Assembly (NCBI RefSeq): GCF_046764005.1
Contig: NZ_JBKOFW010000001.1
Location: 1 to 64,000 of the forward strand
From: Oryzobacter faecalis
Lineage (GTDB): Bacteria > Actinomycetota > Actinomycetes > Actinomycetales > Dermatophilaceae
Direction: 5' to 3'
DNA: 64,000 bases
A model generated the notes under the pieces. It was not told the DNA's origin. It did not search any database and worked only from the letters and a program-made list of their open reading frames with translations. This document shows positions 7,902 to 17,034 of this stretch, in pieces (position 1 is the first letter of the stretch; the number at the start of each line of letters is the position of its first letter). The position numbers and the translations under genes were made by a program.

Positions 7902-7914
7902 CCGGAAATGCCGC
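7902..7914 (+). repeat. Intergenic 13-nt motif, site I
   Basis: CCGGAAATGCCGC, the last copy found, 140 nt after the start of the GIY-YIG gene and 152 nt before the aldo/keto reductase. It marks the right edge of the array. Confidence 0.55.
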
Positions 7915-8053
7915 GGCGCGAGCAGCCGCACCGAGCACCAGGGCTGGGTGTCCGAGGGGTTCGTCCTCCCTCTCGTTGGAGCCTCGAGCGGTCGGTGGGG
8001 GGAGTCCGTTGCGCTCACTGTCGGCGAGTGGCCCTGCGGCAGGGATCCCGGGT

Positions 8054-8059
8054 TAGGGT
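8054..8059 (+). promoter_or_regulatory. -10 box (TAGGGT) for aldo/keto reductase, leaderless
   Basis: TAGGGT ends 6 nt before ATG 8066, so transcription would begin at or next to the start codon. No ribosome site is present. No clear -35 box is seen. Confidence 0.55.
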
Positions 8060-8065
8060 CGGTCG

Positions 8066-9094
8066 ATGCGCTATCGACTCCTCGGCCACAGCGGATGTGC
8101 CGTCTCCGAGCTCTGCCTGGGCACCATGACCTTCGGTGCCGAGACCGACGAGGCCGGTTCCCACGAACAGCTCGACGTCTTCCTGGAGGCCGGCGGCACG
8201 CTCGTCGACACCGCGGACGTGTACTCCGCGGGGGTGTCGGAGGAGATCATCGGGAGATGGCTGGCCGCGCGCCCGCGAGAGGTGACGGACCGCGTGGTCC
8301 TTGCCACCAAGGGCCGGTTCGCCACCGAGCCCGGTCCCAACGGCAACGGCCTGTCGGCCCGGCACCTGACCCGCGCCCTCGACGCGTCACTGGGTCGGCT
8401 CGGGGTCGACGTCGTCGACCTCTACCAGGCCCACGCGTACGACGCGAACACACCGCTGGAGGAGACGCTGCGCACCCTGGACGGGTTCGTCCAGGCCGGG
8501 AAGATCCGGTACTACGGCCTGTCGAACTTCACGGGGTGGCAGCTGACCAAGGCGGTCCTGACCGCGAGGGCCCTGGGCCTGCGCGAGCCGGTGACGCTGC
8601 AGCCGCAGTACAGCCTCATCGTCCGCGAGATCGAGTGGGAGATCGTCCCGGCGGCGCTCGACGCCGGGCTGGGGCTGCTCCCGTGGAGCCCGCTCGGAGG
8701 GGGCTGGTTGTCCGGCAAGTACCGGCGCGACGAGCGGCCGACCGGGGACACCCGGCTCGGGGACGACCCCGGGCGAGGGATGGAGGCCTACGACCGACGC
8801 GGCAGCGACCGCACGTGGCGGGTCATCGACGCCGTGGCCGAGGTCGCCGAGAACCGCGGGATCTCCATGCCGGAGGTCGCGCTCGCCTGGGTCACCAACC
8901 GCCCCGCCGTCACCTCCACCATCCTGGGTGCCCGCACGACGGACCAGCTGCGGACCAACCTGAAGGCGGCGGGGCTGGAGCTGTCCTCCGAGGAGTGTGC
9001 CGCCCTCGACGAGGCGAGCGACCTCGGGGCCGCCGACTACCCGTACGGGGAGCTGGGCATCGAGCAGAGGAGCCGCAACCTCGCGGGCGGCTGA
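8066..9094 (+). CDS. Aldo/keto reductase
   Basis: 342 residues, the normal length for the family of cytosolic NADPH-dependent carbonyl reductases. The N terminus RLLGHSGCAVSELCLGTM and the GAETDEAGS loop are typical. The catalytic tetrad is visible: Asp and Tyr in DTADVYSAG, Lys in VLATKG, His in YQAHAYD. LGARTTDQLRTNL near the C terminus is the NADP-binding motif. The YQAH-x-x-D and WSPLGGGWLSGKY segments place it near YghZ/Tas or Kv-beta-like AKRs. The substrate cannot be told. It appears to be transcribed alone from a leaderless promoter. Confidence 0.9.
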   Translation: MRYRLLGHSGCAVSELCLGTMTFGAETDEAGSHEQLDVFLEAGGTLVDTADVYSAGVSEEIIGRWLAARPREVTDRVVLATKGRFATEPGPNGNGLSARHLTRALDASLGRLGVDVVDLYQAHAYDANTPLEETLRTLDGFVQAGKIRYYGLSNFTGWQLTKAVLTARALGLREPVTLQPQYSLIVREIEWEIVPAALDAGLGLLPWSPLGGGWLSGKYRRDERPTGDTRLGDDPGRGMEAYDRRGSDRTWRVIDAVAEVAENRGISMPEVALAWVTNRPAVTSTILGARTTDQLRTNLKAAGLELSSEECAALDEASDLGAADYPYGELGIEQRSRNLAGG

Positions 9095-9275
9095 CCTCGG
9101 CAGTTCGCGATGCGCCCGAACGCCATCGGTGCCCCCCCGAGGAGGCCCGGTGGCTCGTCACGGGACGCCTCCACGGTTGAGGGAGGCCACCGCGAACGGC
9201 TCGCCGTCGAGGCGTGAGCCGCGGCCATCCGGAAAAGAGGTTGCCGAGGGGGCCCGCGAGCGACACGATCCCGAC

Positions 9276-9761
9276 GTGCTCAGGCCATGTCGACCATCCG
9301 ACCTCGCCAGCGTCCAGGACCTCGTGGTGGCCGCCGGCCTGTTCGCCGCCGACGAGGCCGGCTTCCTCGGCGAGGAGCTCCCGTGCGCGGACGAGGGGTC
9401 AGGCAGCGAGGCAGGGTCCCCATCCTGCGTCGTCAGCACCGACGGTGACGAGGTCACCGGTGTCGTGTACTACCGCCCGGAGGAGGCGGCGCCAGGGGTG
9501 TGGGACCTCACGATGATCGCCGTGGAACCGGCCCGTCAGGGCGCCGGCATCGGGTTCGAGCTCCTGCAGCACGTCGAGGCGACGCTCGCAGCGCAGGGCG
9601 CTCGGCTTCTCGCCGTCCGCACCTCCGGAACGGCGCAGTACGACGGCGCACGGGCCTTCTACGACAGGGCCGAGTACCACCTGGCCGCCACCGTCGAGGA
9701 CTGGTGGGCGGACGGCGACGACCTCGTCCTGTACGTCAAGCGGCTCAGGGCCTCACCCTGA
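9276..9761 (+). CDS. GNAT family N-acetyltransferase
   Basis: 161 residues from GTG 9276. No ATG is available; the start was placed at LRPCRPSDLASVQDL, which is where GNAT domains usually begin, and the ribosome site is weak. The acetyl-CoA loop is clear as VEPARQGAGIGFELLQHVE (about residues 83-101), preceded by the beta-4 strand WDLTMIAVEP. The C-terminal GARAFYDRAEYHLAATVEDWW is the usual beta5-alpha4-beta6 part. Substrate unknown; small-molecule or protein N-acetylation are both possible. The gene runs toward the serine dehydratase on the other strand, with a 13-nt gap between stops. Confidence 0.8.
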   Translation: MLRPCRPSDLASVQDLVVAAGLFAADEAGFLGEELPCADEGSGSEAGSPSCVVSTDGDEVTGVVYYRPEEAAPGVWDLTMIAVEPARQGAGIGFELLQHVEATLAAQGARLLAVRTSGTAQYDGARAFYDRAEYHLAATVEDWWADGDDLVLYVKRLRASP

Positions 9762-9774
9762 CGGGGTCCGTACC

Positions 9775-11160
9775 TCAGCACTCGATGACGTTGACGGCGA
9801 GCCCCCCGCGCGCGGTCTCCTTGTACTTGACCTTCATGTCGCGCCCGGTGTCGCGCATCGTCTTGATGGCCTTGTCGAGCGAGACGATCTGCTTCCCGTT
9901 GCCGCGCAGCGCGATTCGTGCCGCGGTGATCGCCTTGACCGAGGCCACGGCGTTGCGCTCGATGCAGGGGATCTGCACGAGGCCACCGACCGGGTCGCAC
10001 GTGAGCCCGAGGTTGTGCTCGATGCCGATCTCCGCGGCGTTCTCGACCTGGTCGGGCGTCCCGCCCATGACCTCGGCGAGCGCGCCGGCCGCCATCGAGC
10101 ACGCCGACCCGACCTCGCCCTGGCACCCGACCTCGGCACCGGAGATCGACGCGTTCTCCTTGTAGAGCGTGCCGATGGCCGCGGCCGTGAGGAGGAAGCG
10201 CACGACGCCCTCGTCGTCGGCGCCGGGAACCCAGCGCGTGTAGTAGTGCAGGACGGCGGGGATGATGCCGGCCGCCCCGTTCGTCGGGGCCGTGACGATG
10301 CGCCCGCCGGAGGCGTTCTCCTCGTTGACGGCCAGGGCGTACAGGGTCACCCAGTCCATCGCCGCGAGGGGGTCGCCGCCGTGCTCGGAGCGCAGCTGTC
10401 GCGCGAGGCGGGGCGCGCGGCGCTGCACCTTGAGGCCACCGGGCAGCACACCCTCGGTGCGACAGCCGTTGTCGACGCACTCCTGCATGACGTCCCACAG
10501 GTGCAGCAGGCCGGCGCGGACCTCGGCCTCGGACCGCCAAGCGGTCTCGTTGGCGAGCATGACGCCGCTGATCGGCAGACCGGACTCGGCGCACCGCTCG
10601 AGCAGCTGGTTGCCGGTCGTGAACGGGAAGCGCACGGGGGTCTCGTCGGGAACGATCCGGTTGCCGCCGACCTCGTCCTCGTCGAGGACGAACCCGCCGC
10701 CGACGGAGTAGTACTCGCGCCTCCGCAGCGGCTCCTCGTCCTCGGCCGGGGTGGCGGACGCGTAGGCACTGAACCGCATCCCGTTGGCGTGGAACGGAAG
10801 CGACGCCCGGCGGTGGAGGACCACGTCGGCATCGACGTCGACCGGCACCTCGTGCGAGCCGGCCAGCCGCAGGACCCGGGACGAGCGCACCTCCTCGAGC
10901 CGGGCGTCCGCACCACGGGGGTCGGTGCTCTCGGGCTGCTCGCCCTCGAGGCCGAGGACGACCGCCTTGACCGACCCGTGGCCGTGCCCGGTGGCGCCGA
11001 GCGAGCCGAACAGCTCGGCCCGGACGCGCCCCACCCGGGTCAGCACCCCGTCGGCGCGCAGGCCCTCGGCGAAGGTCGCCGCGGCCCGCATCGGTCCCAC
11101 GGTGTGGGAGCTCGACGGCCCGATGCCGACGGAGAAGAGGTCGAACGCGCTGATGGCCAC
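9775..11160 (-). CDS. sdaA: L-serine ammonia-lyase, single-chain, iron-sulfur type
   Basis: 461 residues. It converts L-serine to pyruvate and ammonia using an oxygen-sensitive 4Fe-4S cluster. The N-terminal beta domain starts MAISAFDLFSVGIGPSSSHTVGPMRAA. The catalytic alpha domain holds the cluster cysteines in EVGCQGEVGSACSMAAGAL and GLTCDPVGGLVQIPC, with the Asn-Gly-Ala-Ala-Gly substrate loop (TNGAAGIIPAVLHYY). It lies 16 nt downstream of the MttB-like methyltransferase on the same strand, so the two are probably one operon. Context suggests serine made from glycine and methylene-THF is drained to pyruvate here; this linkage is inference. Confidence 0.95.
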   Translation of the reverse strand: MAISAFDLFSVGIGPSSSHTVGPMRAAATFAEGLRADGVLTRVGRVRAELFGSLGATGHGHGSVKAVVLGLEGEQPESTDPRGADARLEEVRSSRVLRLAGSHEVPVDVDADVVLHRRASLPFHANGMRFSAYASATPAEDEEPLRRREYYSVGGGFVLDEDEVGGNRIVPDETPVRFPFTTGNQLLERCAESGLPISGVMLANETAWRSEAEVRAGLLHLWDVMQECVDNGCRTEGVLPGGLKVQRRAPRLARQLRSEHGGDPLAAMDWVTLYALAVNEENASGGRIVTAPTNGAAGIIPAVLHYYTRWVPGADDEGVVRFLLTAAAIGTLYKENASISGAEVGCQGEVGSACSMAAGALAEVMGGTPDQVENAAEIGIEHNLGLTCDPVGGLVQIPCIERNAVASVKAITAARIALRGNGKQIVSLDKAIKTMRDTGRDMKVKYKETARGGLAVNVIEC

Positions 11161-11176
11161 GGGAGGACAGCCTGCC

Positions 11177-12616
11177 TCAGTCGCCGAGCTCTCGGCGACG
11201 CCGGGTCACGAACTCCTCGAGCTCGGACCGCAGGGCGTCGTCGAGCGACGGCTGCTCGTACTCCTCGACCCGCTTGCGCCAGATCGCCGCGGCCCGCGTC
11301 GCGGTGTCCTGAGCGCCGTTGCGCATCCACCGCTCGTAGTTCTCGGAGCTGTTGAGGAAGGGGCGGTAGAAGCAGGTCCGGAAGCGCTCCATCGTGTGCA
11401 TCGACCCGAGGAAGTGGCCGCCGTGGCCGACCTCCTGGTGGGCGTCGAACCCGAGCGAGCCCTCGTCGATCTCGAGCGGGGTGAACTCGTGCTGGAGCAT
11501 CTCGACGAGCTGGCAGTCGATGACGAACTTCTCGAACCCGGCGACGAGCCCGCCCTCGAGCCAGCCCGCGCTGTGCATGACCCAGTTGGTGCCGGCGAGG
11601 AAGGTCGGGAGCAGCGTCATCAGCGCCTCGTAGCCGGCCTGGGCGTCGGGGACCTGGGACGACGTCAGGCCGCCACCGGTGCGGAAGGGCAGCCCGAAGT
11701 GCCGTGCGATCTGCCCCGTGCACAGCAGGCCGATGCCCGACTCGGGCGTCCCGAACGTCGGGGAGCCCGACTGCATGTCGATGTTGGACAGGAACGACCC
11801 GAAGATCACCGGGGTCCCGGGCCGGATCAGCTGTGCGAGCGCGATGCCGGACAGCGCCTCGGCCATCTGCTGCACGAGCGCCGCGGGGATGGTGACCGGC
11901 GACATCGCCCCCATGAGGATGAACGGGGTGAGGACGACCGGCTGGGCCGCGGCGGCGTACTCGAAGAGCGCATCGAGCATCCGGTCGTCCCAGCGCAGCG
12001 GTGAGTTGCAGTTGATGAGGCTGATGGACACCGGTGTCTGCTCGATGGCCGACCGACCGCCGAAGAGGATCTCGGACATCGCGATGACGTCGGCCGCGTT
12101 CGGGCCCGACACGACGTTGCCCATGAACACCTTGTCGGTGAGGGTCATGAGGGCGAGCGTCATGTCGAGGTGGCGCGAGTCGAGGGGGGTGTCGTTGGGC
12201 TCGCAGACCACCCCGCCGGCCGAGTCGAGCATCGAGAAGGACTGCGAGAGCTTGGCGAAGGTGCGGTAGTCCTCCATCGTGCCGTCGCGCCGGACGTCGC
12301 CGTCGCGGACGAAGGGCGGCCCGTAGACGGCACCGAACGCCATCGAGTCCCCGCCGATGTGGATGGTGTTGGCCGGGTTGCGCGCCTGGACGTCGAACTC
12401 GCGCGGCGCCTTGGCGACCTGCTCGAGGACGAACTCGGGGTCGAGGAAGACGGTGTTCTCCTCGACGCGCTGTCCCGCAGCGCGGAACAGCTCGAGGGCG
12501 CGGTCGCTCATGAACTCCACGCCGATCTCGGTGACGAGCCGGCGCCAGCCCGCGTCGAGCTGCGCCATGGCGTCGGCGGAGAGGATCTCGTAGCGGGGCA
12601 TGCGGTTCGTGAACAT
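11177..12616 (-). CDS. Trimethylamine methyltransferase (MttB) family protein, non-pyrrolysine
   Basis: 479 residues, full family length, read through without an in-frame amber codon, so it belongs to the non-pyrrolysine MttB superfamily. Members (for example MtgB for glycine betaine, MtpB for proline betaine, MtcB for carnitine) move a methyl group from a quaternary amine to a corrinoid protein. Visible family segments are RLVTEIGVEFMSDRALELFR, ARNPANTIHIGG, FMGNVVSGPNAADV, SLINCNSPLRWD, FGTPESGIGL and DAHQEVGHGGHFLG. The start ATG 12616 has GAAAGG 14 nt upstream. It diverges from an IclR regulator and the corrinoid protein operon. Substrate not determinable; a betaine is most likely. Confidence 0.88.
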   Translation of the reverse strand: MFTNRMPRYEILSADAMAQLDAGWRRLVTEIGVEFMSDRALELFRAAGQRVEENTVFLDPEFVLEQVAKAPREFDVQARNPANTIHIGGDSMAFGAVYGPPFVRDGDVRRDGTMEDYRTFAKLSQSFSMLDSAGGVVCEPNDTPLDSRHLDMTLALMTLTDKVFMGNVVSGPNAADVIAMSEILFGGRSAIEQTPVSISLINCNSPLRWDDRMLDALFEYAAAAQPVVLTPFILMGAMSPVTIPAALVQQMAEALSGIALAQLIRPGTPVIFGSFLSNIDMQSGSPTFGTPESGIGLLCTGQIARHFGLPFRTGGGLTSSQVPDAQAGYEALMTLLPTFLAGTNWVMHSAGWLEGGLVAGFEKFVIDCQLVEMLQHEFTPLEIDEGSLGFDAHQEVGHGGHFLGSMHTMERFRTCFYRPFLNSSENYERWMRNGAQDTATRAAAIWRKRVEEYEQPSLDDALRSELEEFVTRRRRELGD

Positions 12617-12668
12617 CGGGGGTGGGGCCTTTCGACGGCGGATCGACGTTGACGGTGAGCCTCCTCAC

Positions 12669-12674
12669 ATCCTA
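12669..12674 (-). promoter_or_regulatory. Putative -10 box (TAGGAT) for the methyltransferase-sdaA operon
   Basis: On the minus strand TAGGAT lies about 50 nt before ATG 12616. The matching -35 position (about 12692-12697) falls inside the inverted repeat at 12679-12708, so regulator binding there would affect this promoter directly. Confidence 0.4.
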
Positions 12675-12678
12675 GCCT

Positions 12679-12708
12679 CATCATGTGGGACAGTGGTTCC
12701 ACATGATG
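12679..12708. promoter_or_regulatory. Perfect 10-bp inverted repeat, likely IclR-type operator
   Basis: CATCATGTGG at 12679-12688 and CCACATGATG at 12699-12708 are exact inverted repeats around a 10-nt spacer. The inner bases keep partial symmetry (TGTGG.AC....GT.CCACA). It lies in the divergent region between the methyltransferase operon and the IclR gene, the usual place for an autoregulating IclR operator. Confidence 0.65.
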
Positions 12709-12729
12709 GCCAGTTTCGAGAGGACCTCC

Positions 12730-13493
12730 GTGAGCACCGCACCCGCCGGCACCGGCACCCAGTCGATCGACCGGGCCGCCGACCTGCTCGCGCGCGTGGT
12801 GCGCTCCGAGGGCCCGGTGACCTTCACCGAGCTCGCCGCCGCCACCGGCCTCGCGCGCTCCACCACCTCCCGCCTGCTGTCCGCCCTCGAGCGCGCCGAC
12901 CTGCTCTCCCGGGACGACGGCGGCCGCTGGGGGCCCGGCGCCCTCTTCGACCTCTACGCCACCCGGCGCAGCGACGACGACACCCTCGTCGAGGGAGCCG
13001 ACGCCACGATGCGGGCCCTCGGTGACCTCACCGGCGAGACGGTCAACCTCGGCGTCGCCCGACGGGGAACCGTCGTCCAGGTCGCGCAGGTCGACTCGGC
13101 CTACTTCCTCGGCTCGCGTGACTGGGTCGGCACCGACGTCCCGGCCCACTGCTCCGCCCTGGGCAAGGTGCTCTACGCCCACGGCGCCCTCCCCGTCCCC
13201 AAGGGCCCGCTCGAGGCGCTCACCCCGGCCTCGGTGCCGAACGGTGCCGCGCTCGAGGCCCAGCTCGCCGGCATCCGCCAGGACGGGTTCGCGACGACGG
13301 TCGACGAGCTCGAGCCCGGCCTCACCGGCGTCGCCGCCCCCGTCCGGCGCCACGGCGCGGTGGTCGCGGCCCTCGGCGTCTCAGGCCCGACCTCCCGCCT
13401 GGCCGCCGACCTCCGGTCCACCGGAGCCCTCGTCGCCGCCCACGCCCGGGCGCTGTCGGTCCGTCTCGACTCCCACCCACAGGAAGGCGCAGC

Positions 13494-13497
<4 letters not shown>
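12730..13497 (+). CDS. IclR family transcriptional regulator
   Basis: 255 residues from GTG 12730, with GAGAGGA about 5 nt upstream. Upstream in-frame ATGs at 12703 and 12706 lie inside the inverted repeat and are disfavoured. Residues about 12-75 are the winged helix (SIDRAADLLARVV, FTELAAATGLARSTTSRLLSAL). The rest is the IclR ligand domain, with VNLGVARRGTVVQVAQVDS and HCSALGKVLYAHG, the latter being the usual effector pocket. It overlaps the corrinoid protein gene by 4 nt (ATGA). It is well placed to control both divergent operons in response to a methylated substrate or product. Confidence 0.88.
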
Positions 13498-14155
<658 letters not shown>

Positions 14156-14159
<4 letters not shown>

Positions 14160-15064
14160 GCGCCCCCCTCCGCCACACCGTCCTGCGCTCGGCCTCCAAG
14201 GAGGTCGTCATCGGCGCCGACAAGCCGTTCTGCGTCATCGGCGAGCGCATCAACCCCACGGGCCGGCCGGTGTTCCAGAAGGCGCTGCGCGAGGGCGACC
14301 TGTCGATCATCGAGAAGGACGTCGCCGCCCAGGTCGCCGGCGGCGCCGACGTCCTCGACATCAACATGGGCGTGCCCCTCACCGACGAGGCCGACCTCCT
14401 CGTCCGGGCCATCCGGCTCGTCCAGTCGATCTCGGACCTGCCGGTCTGCATCGACTCCTCGGTCGTCGAGGCGCTCGAGGCCGGCCTGGCGGTCTACCAG
14501 GGGCGCGCGCTCGTCAACTCGTGCACCGCGGAGGACGACCGGCTCGCCGCGATCCTGCCGCTCGTCAAGAAGTACGACGCCGCGATCGTCGCCCTCCCCA
14601 ACGACGAGGACGAGATCCCGATGGAGGCCGACAAGCGCCTCGCGCTCACCGAGAAGATCGTCCGGGTCGCGACGCAGGAGTACGGCATCGCCATCGACGA
14701 CATCGTCATCGACCCGCTCGCCATGCCGATCGGCGCCGACTCCACGGTCGGGCGGGTGACCCTCGAGGTCATCCGGGGCATCCGCGAGCGGTGGGGCCTG
14801 AACACGACGTGCGGCGCCTCGAACGTCAGCTTCGGGATGCCCGGCCGGCACGCCATCAACGGCGCCTGGCTGCCGCTCGCGATGTCGGCCGGGATGACGA
14901 GCGCCATCATGGACGCGCGGACGCCGCACGTCGTCGACGCCGTCCGGGCTGCCGACCTCCTCCTCGGCAACGACGAGTGGGGGATGTCGTGGATCGCCAC
15001 CCACCGGGCGCGGCAGGCGGCGGAGGCCGCGAAGGCCGAGGCCGCCGCCGTCGGCTCCGCGTGA
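14156..15064 (+). CDS. Methyltetrahydrofolate:corrinoid methyltransferase (pterin-binding domain)
   Basis: 302 residues with a DHPS-like TIM barrel. The pterin-binding elements are visible: GERINPTGRP at residues 24-33, DINMG, ICIDSS-like VCIDSSVVEALEAG, VALPNDEDEIP, IVIDPLAMPIGAD and CGASNVSFGMPGR. Relatives move methyl groups between methyl-THF and a corrinoid protein, as in MtgA and MeTr. In this operon the likely direction is from corrinoid to THF, making methyl-THF for the reductase at 18568-19431. It overlaps both neighbours by 4 nt. Confidence 0.9.
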
Positions 15065-17034
15065 GCGGCGAGCGCGGACCGGGAGCGCCGTTCGAGGACG
15101 TCGTCGACGGGATGCGGCGCGAGGGGCTCCTCGAGCCCCCGCCGTCGGGTGCCGGCGGCGAGGAGGCCCACGAGGGCACCGGGCGGGTCACCCTGTCCTT
15201 CGCCCCGGCCGGCCGGTCGGTCCGCGTGCCGCCCGGGGTGTCGGTGTTCGACGCCGCCTCGTGGAACGGCATCGCCATCGACTCGACGTGCGGCGGGCAC
15301 GGCACCTGCCGCAAGTGCCTGGTCCGGCTGACCGCGGGCAGCGCGCCGGTGACCCGCCACGACCGGCGGACCTTCTCGGAGGAGCAGCTCGGCGACGGCT
15401 GGCGGCTCGCGTGCCTCGTCAGGGCGACCCACGACCTCGGCCTCGAGGTGCCGCCGCTCGTGACGCGGCCCAAGGCGTCGACGGTCGGCGTCGGGCGCCA
15501 GGTCATCCTGCGGCCGGCCGTGCAGAAGCGCTACGTCGAGCTGACCGAGCCGACACTCGCCGACCAGCGCACCGACCTCCAGCGGCTGCGCGACGCGGTC
15601 GAGGACCTCACCCTCGAACCCGACCTGCACGCCCTGCGGCGGCTGCCGAAGGTGCTGCGCGAGAACGACTTCAAGGTCACGGCGGTCGTGGTCGACGAGA
15701 CCCTGGTGGACGTGGAGCCGGGCGACACGACAGCCCGGCGCCACGGCCTCGCCTACGACCTGGGGACGACGACCGTCGTCGCCACCCTGCTCGACCTGGA
15801 GACCGGGACGCCCGTCGCCGTCTCGTCGATCCTCAACAAGCAGCAGCCGTTCGGGGGTGACGTCATCACCCGGATCAGCGCGACGATGATGGATCCGGAG
15901 GCGCTGGGCCGGCTCACCGGCCTCGCCCGCGACACCCTGACCGAGCTCGCGCGCGAGGTCTGCGACGAGGGCGGGGTCGCGCCCGAGGAGGTGTACGAGG
16001 TCGCCCTCGCCGGCAACGCGACGATGACGGCCCTCCTCCTCGGCATCGACCCGGAGCCGCTCGGCGTCGCGCCGTTCATCCAGAGCACCGCCGACTGGCC
16101 GGTGCTGCGGGCCTGCGACCTCGGGCTGGCGCTGCACCCCGGGGCCAGGGCCGTGGTCTTCCCCGCGCTCGGCGCGTACGTCGGTGGCGACATCGTCGCC
16201 GGGATGCTGGCCAGCGGCCTCGACCGCGACAAGCGGGTGCGCCTGTTCATCGACGTCGGGACCAACTGCGAGATCGCCCTCAGCGACGGTGAGCGGATCG
16301 TCACGACCGCGGCCCCGGCCGGGCCGGCCTTCGAGGGGGGCGCCATCCGCTGCGGCATGCGGGCCGCCGACGGCGCCATCGAGGTCGTCACGCTCGATCC
16401 CGCTGCCGCGGACGGCGACTCGGCCGTCACCCTCGGTGTCATCGGCGATGTCGAGCCGCGAGGGCTCTGCGGGTCCGGGCTCGTCGACGCCGTCGCCGAG
16501 CTCTGGCGGGTCGGCCTCCTCGACGCGTCGGGCCGCTTCGTCGCCGACGAGGACGCCGCGCGTGACCTCCCCCTGCTCGCGCCGCGGCTGACGACGGTCG
16601 GCGAGAGCGGCGAGCGGGTGTTCGTCCTCCACCGGCCGGCTCCAGACACCCCGACGGTCGAGTCGGTGTACCTGTCGCAGAGGGACGTCCGCGAGCTCCA
16701 GTTCGCCAAGGCCGCGATCTCGACCGGGTGGACCCTCCTCCTCGAGGAGCTGGGGGTGCAGCCGCGCGACGTCCAGCAGGTGCTCCTCGCAGGCTCCTTC
16801 GGGTCCTACCTCTCCCCGGCCTCGGCCGTGCGCATCGGCCTGGTGCCCACGCTGCCGGTCCTGCGCATCGTCTCGGCCGGCAACGTCGCCGGCGAAGGGG
16901 CGAAGATGGTGCTGCTGTCCGCCCGCGAGCGGGCCGGTGCCGACGCGCTGCTCGAGGAGGTGCGCTATGTCGAGCTCTCCGACCGGCCGGACTTCAACGA
17001 CCGGTTCGTCGACCAGCTCGCGTTCCCCGGGTGA
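15061..17034 (+). CDS. Reductive activator of corrinoid proteins (ferredoxin + ASKHA, DUF4445)
   Basis: 657 residues from GTG 15061, overlapping the upstream stop by 4 nt. The N-terminal part (about 40-125) is a 2Fe-2S ferredoxin with C77, C82, C85 (CGGHGTCRKC) and a fourth Cys in the LACLVR segment. The rest is the RamA/RACE-type ASKHA ATPase: YDLGTTTVVATLLDLETG, FIDVGTNCEIAL, AGPAFEGGAI, GLCGSGLVDAVAEL, and VLLAGSFGSYLSP. Such proteins use ATP and low-potential electrons to return accidentally oxidised Co(II) to Co(I). Its presence shows that the corrinoid system is meant to be kept active. The electron donor is not in this window. Confidence 0.9.
   Translation: MSGERGPGAPFEDVVDGMRREGLLEPPPSGAGGEEAHEGTGRVTLSFAPAGRSVRVPPGVSVFDAASWNGIAIDSTCGGHGTCRKCLVRLTAGSAPVTRHDRRTFSEEQLGDGWRLACLVRATHDLGLEVPPLVTRPKASTVGVGRQVILRPAVQKRYVELTEPTLADQRTDLQRLRDAVEDLTLEPDLHALRRLPKVLRENDFKVTAVVVDETLVDVEPGDTTARRHGLAYDLGTTTVVATLLDLETGTPVAVSSILNKQQPFGGDVITRISATMMDPEALGRLTGLARDTLTELAREVCDEGGVAPEEVYEVALAGNATMTALLLGIDPEPLGVAPFIQSTADWPVLRACDLGLALHPGARAVVFPALGAYVGGDIVAGMLASGLDRDKRVRLFIDVGTNCEIALSDGERIVTTAAPAGPAFEGGAIRCGMRAADGAIEVVTLDPAAADGDSAVTLGVIGDVEPRGLCGSGLVDAVAELWRVGLLDASGRFVADEDAARDLPLLAPRLTTVGESGERVFVLHRPAPDTPTVESVYLSQRDVRELQFAKAAISTGWTLLLEELGVQPRDVQQVLLAGSFGSYLSPASAVRIGLVPTLPVLRIVSAGNVAGEGAKMVLLSARERAGADALLEEVRYVELSDRPDFNDRFVDQLAFPG

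Larger units (their letters stand above)
7762..8065. other. 304-nt non-coding junction between accessory DNA and core chromosome
   Basis: No credible gene is seen here. It holds motif site I, the divergent upstream region of the GIY-YIG gene, and the -10 box of the aldo/keto reductase. GC content rises from left to right across it, which suggests that the border of acquired DNA is within this stretch. Confidence 0.5.

Noticed and set aside
11177..12616. Pyrrolysine-containing trimethylamine methyltransferase
   Set aside because: The frame has no internal TAG; no pyl genes are nearby. It is a non-pyrrolysine family member.
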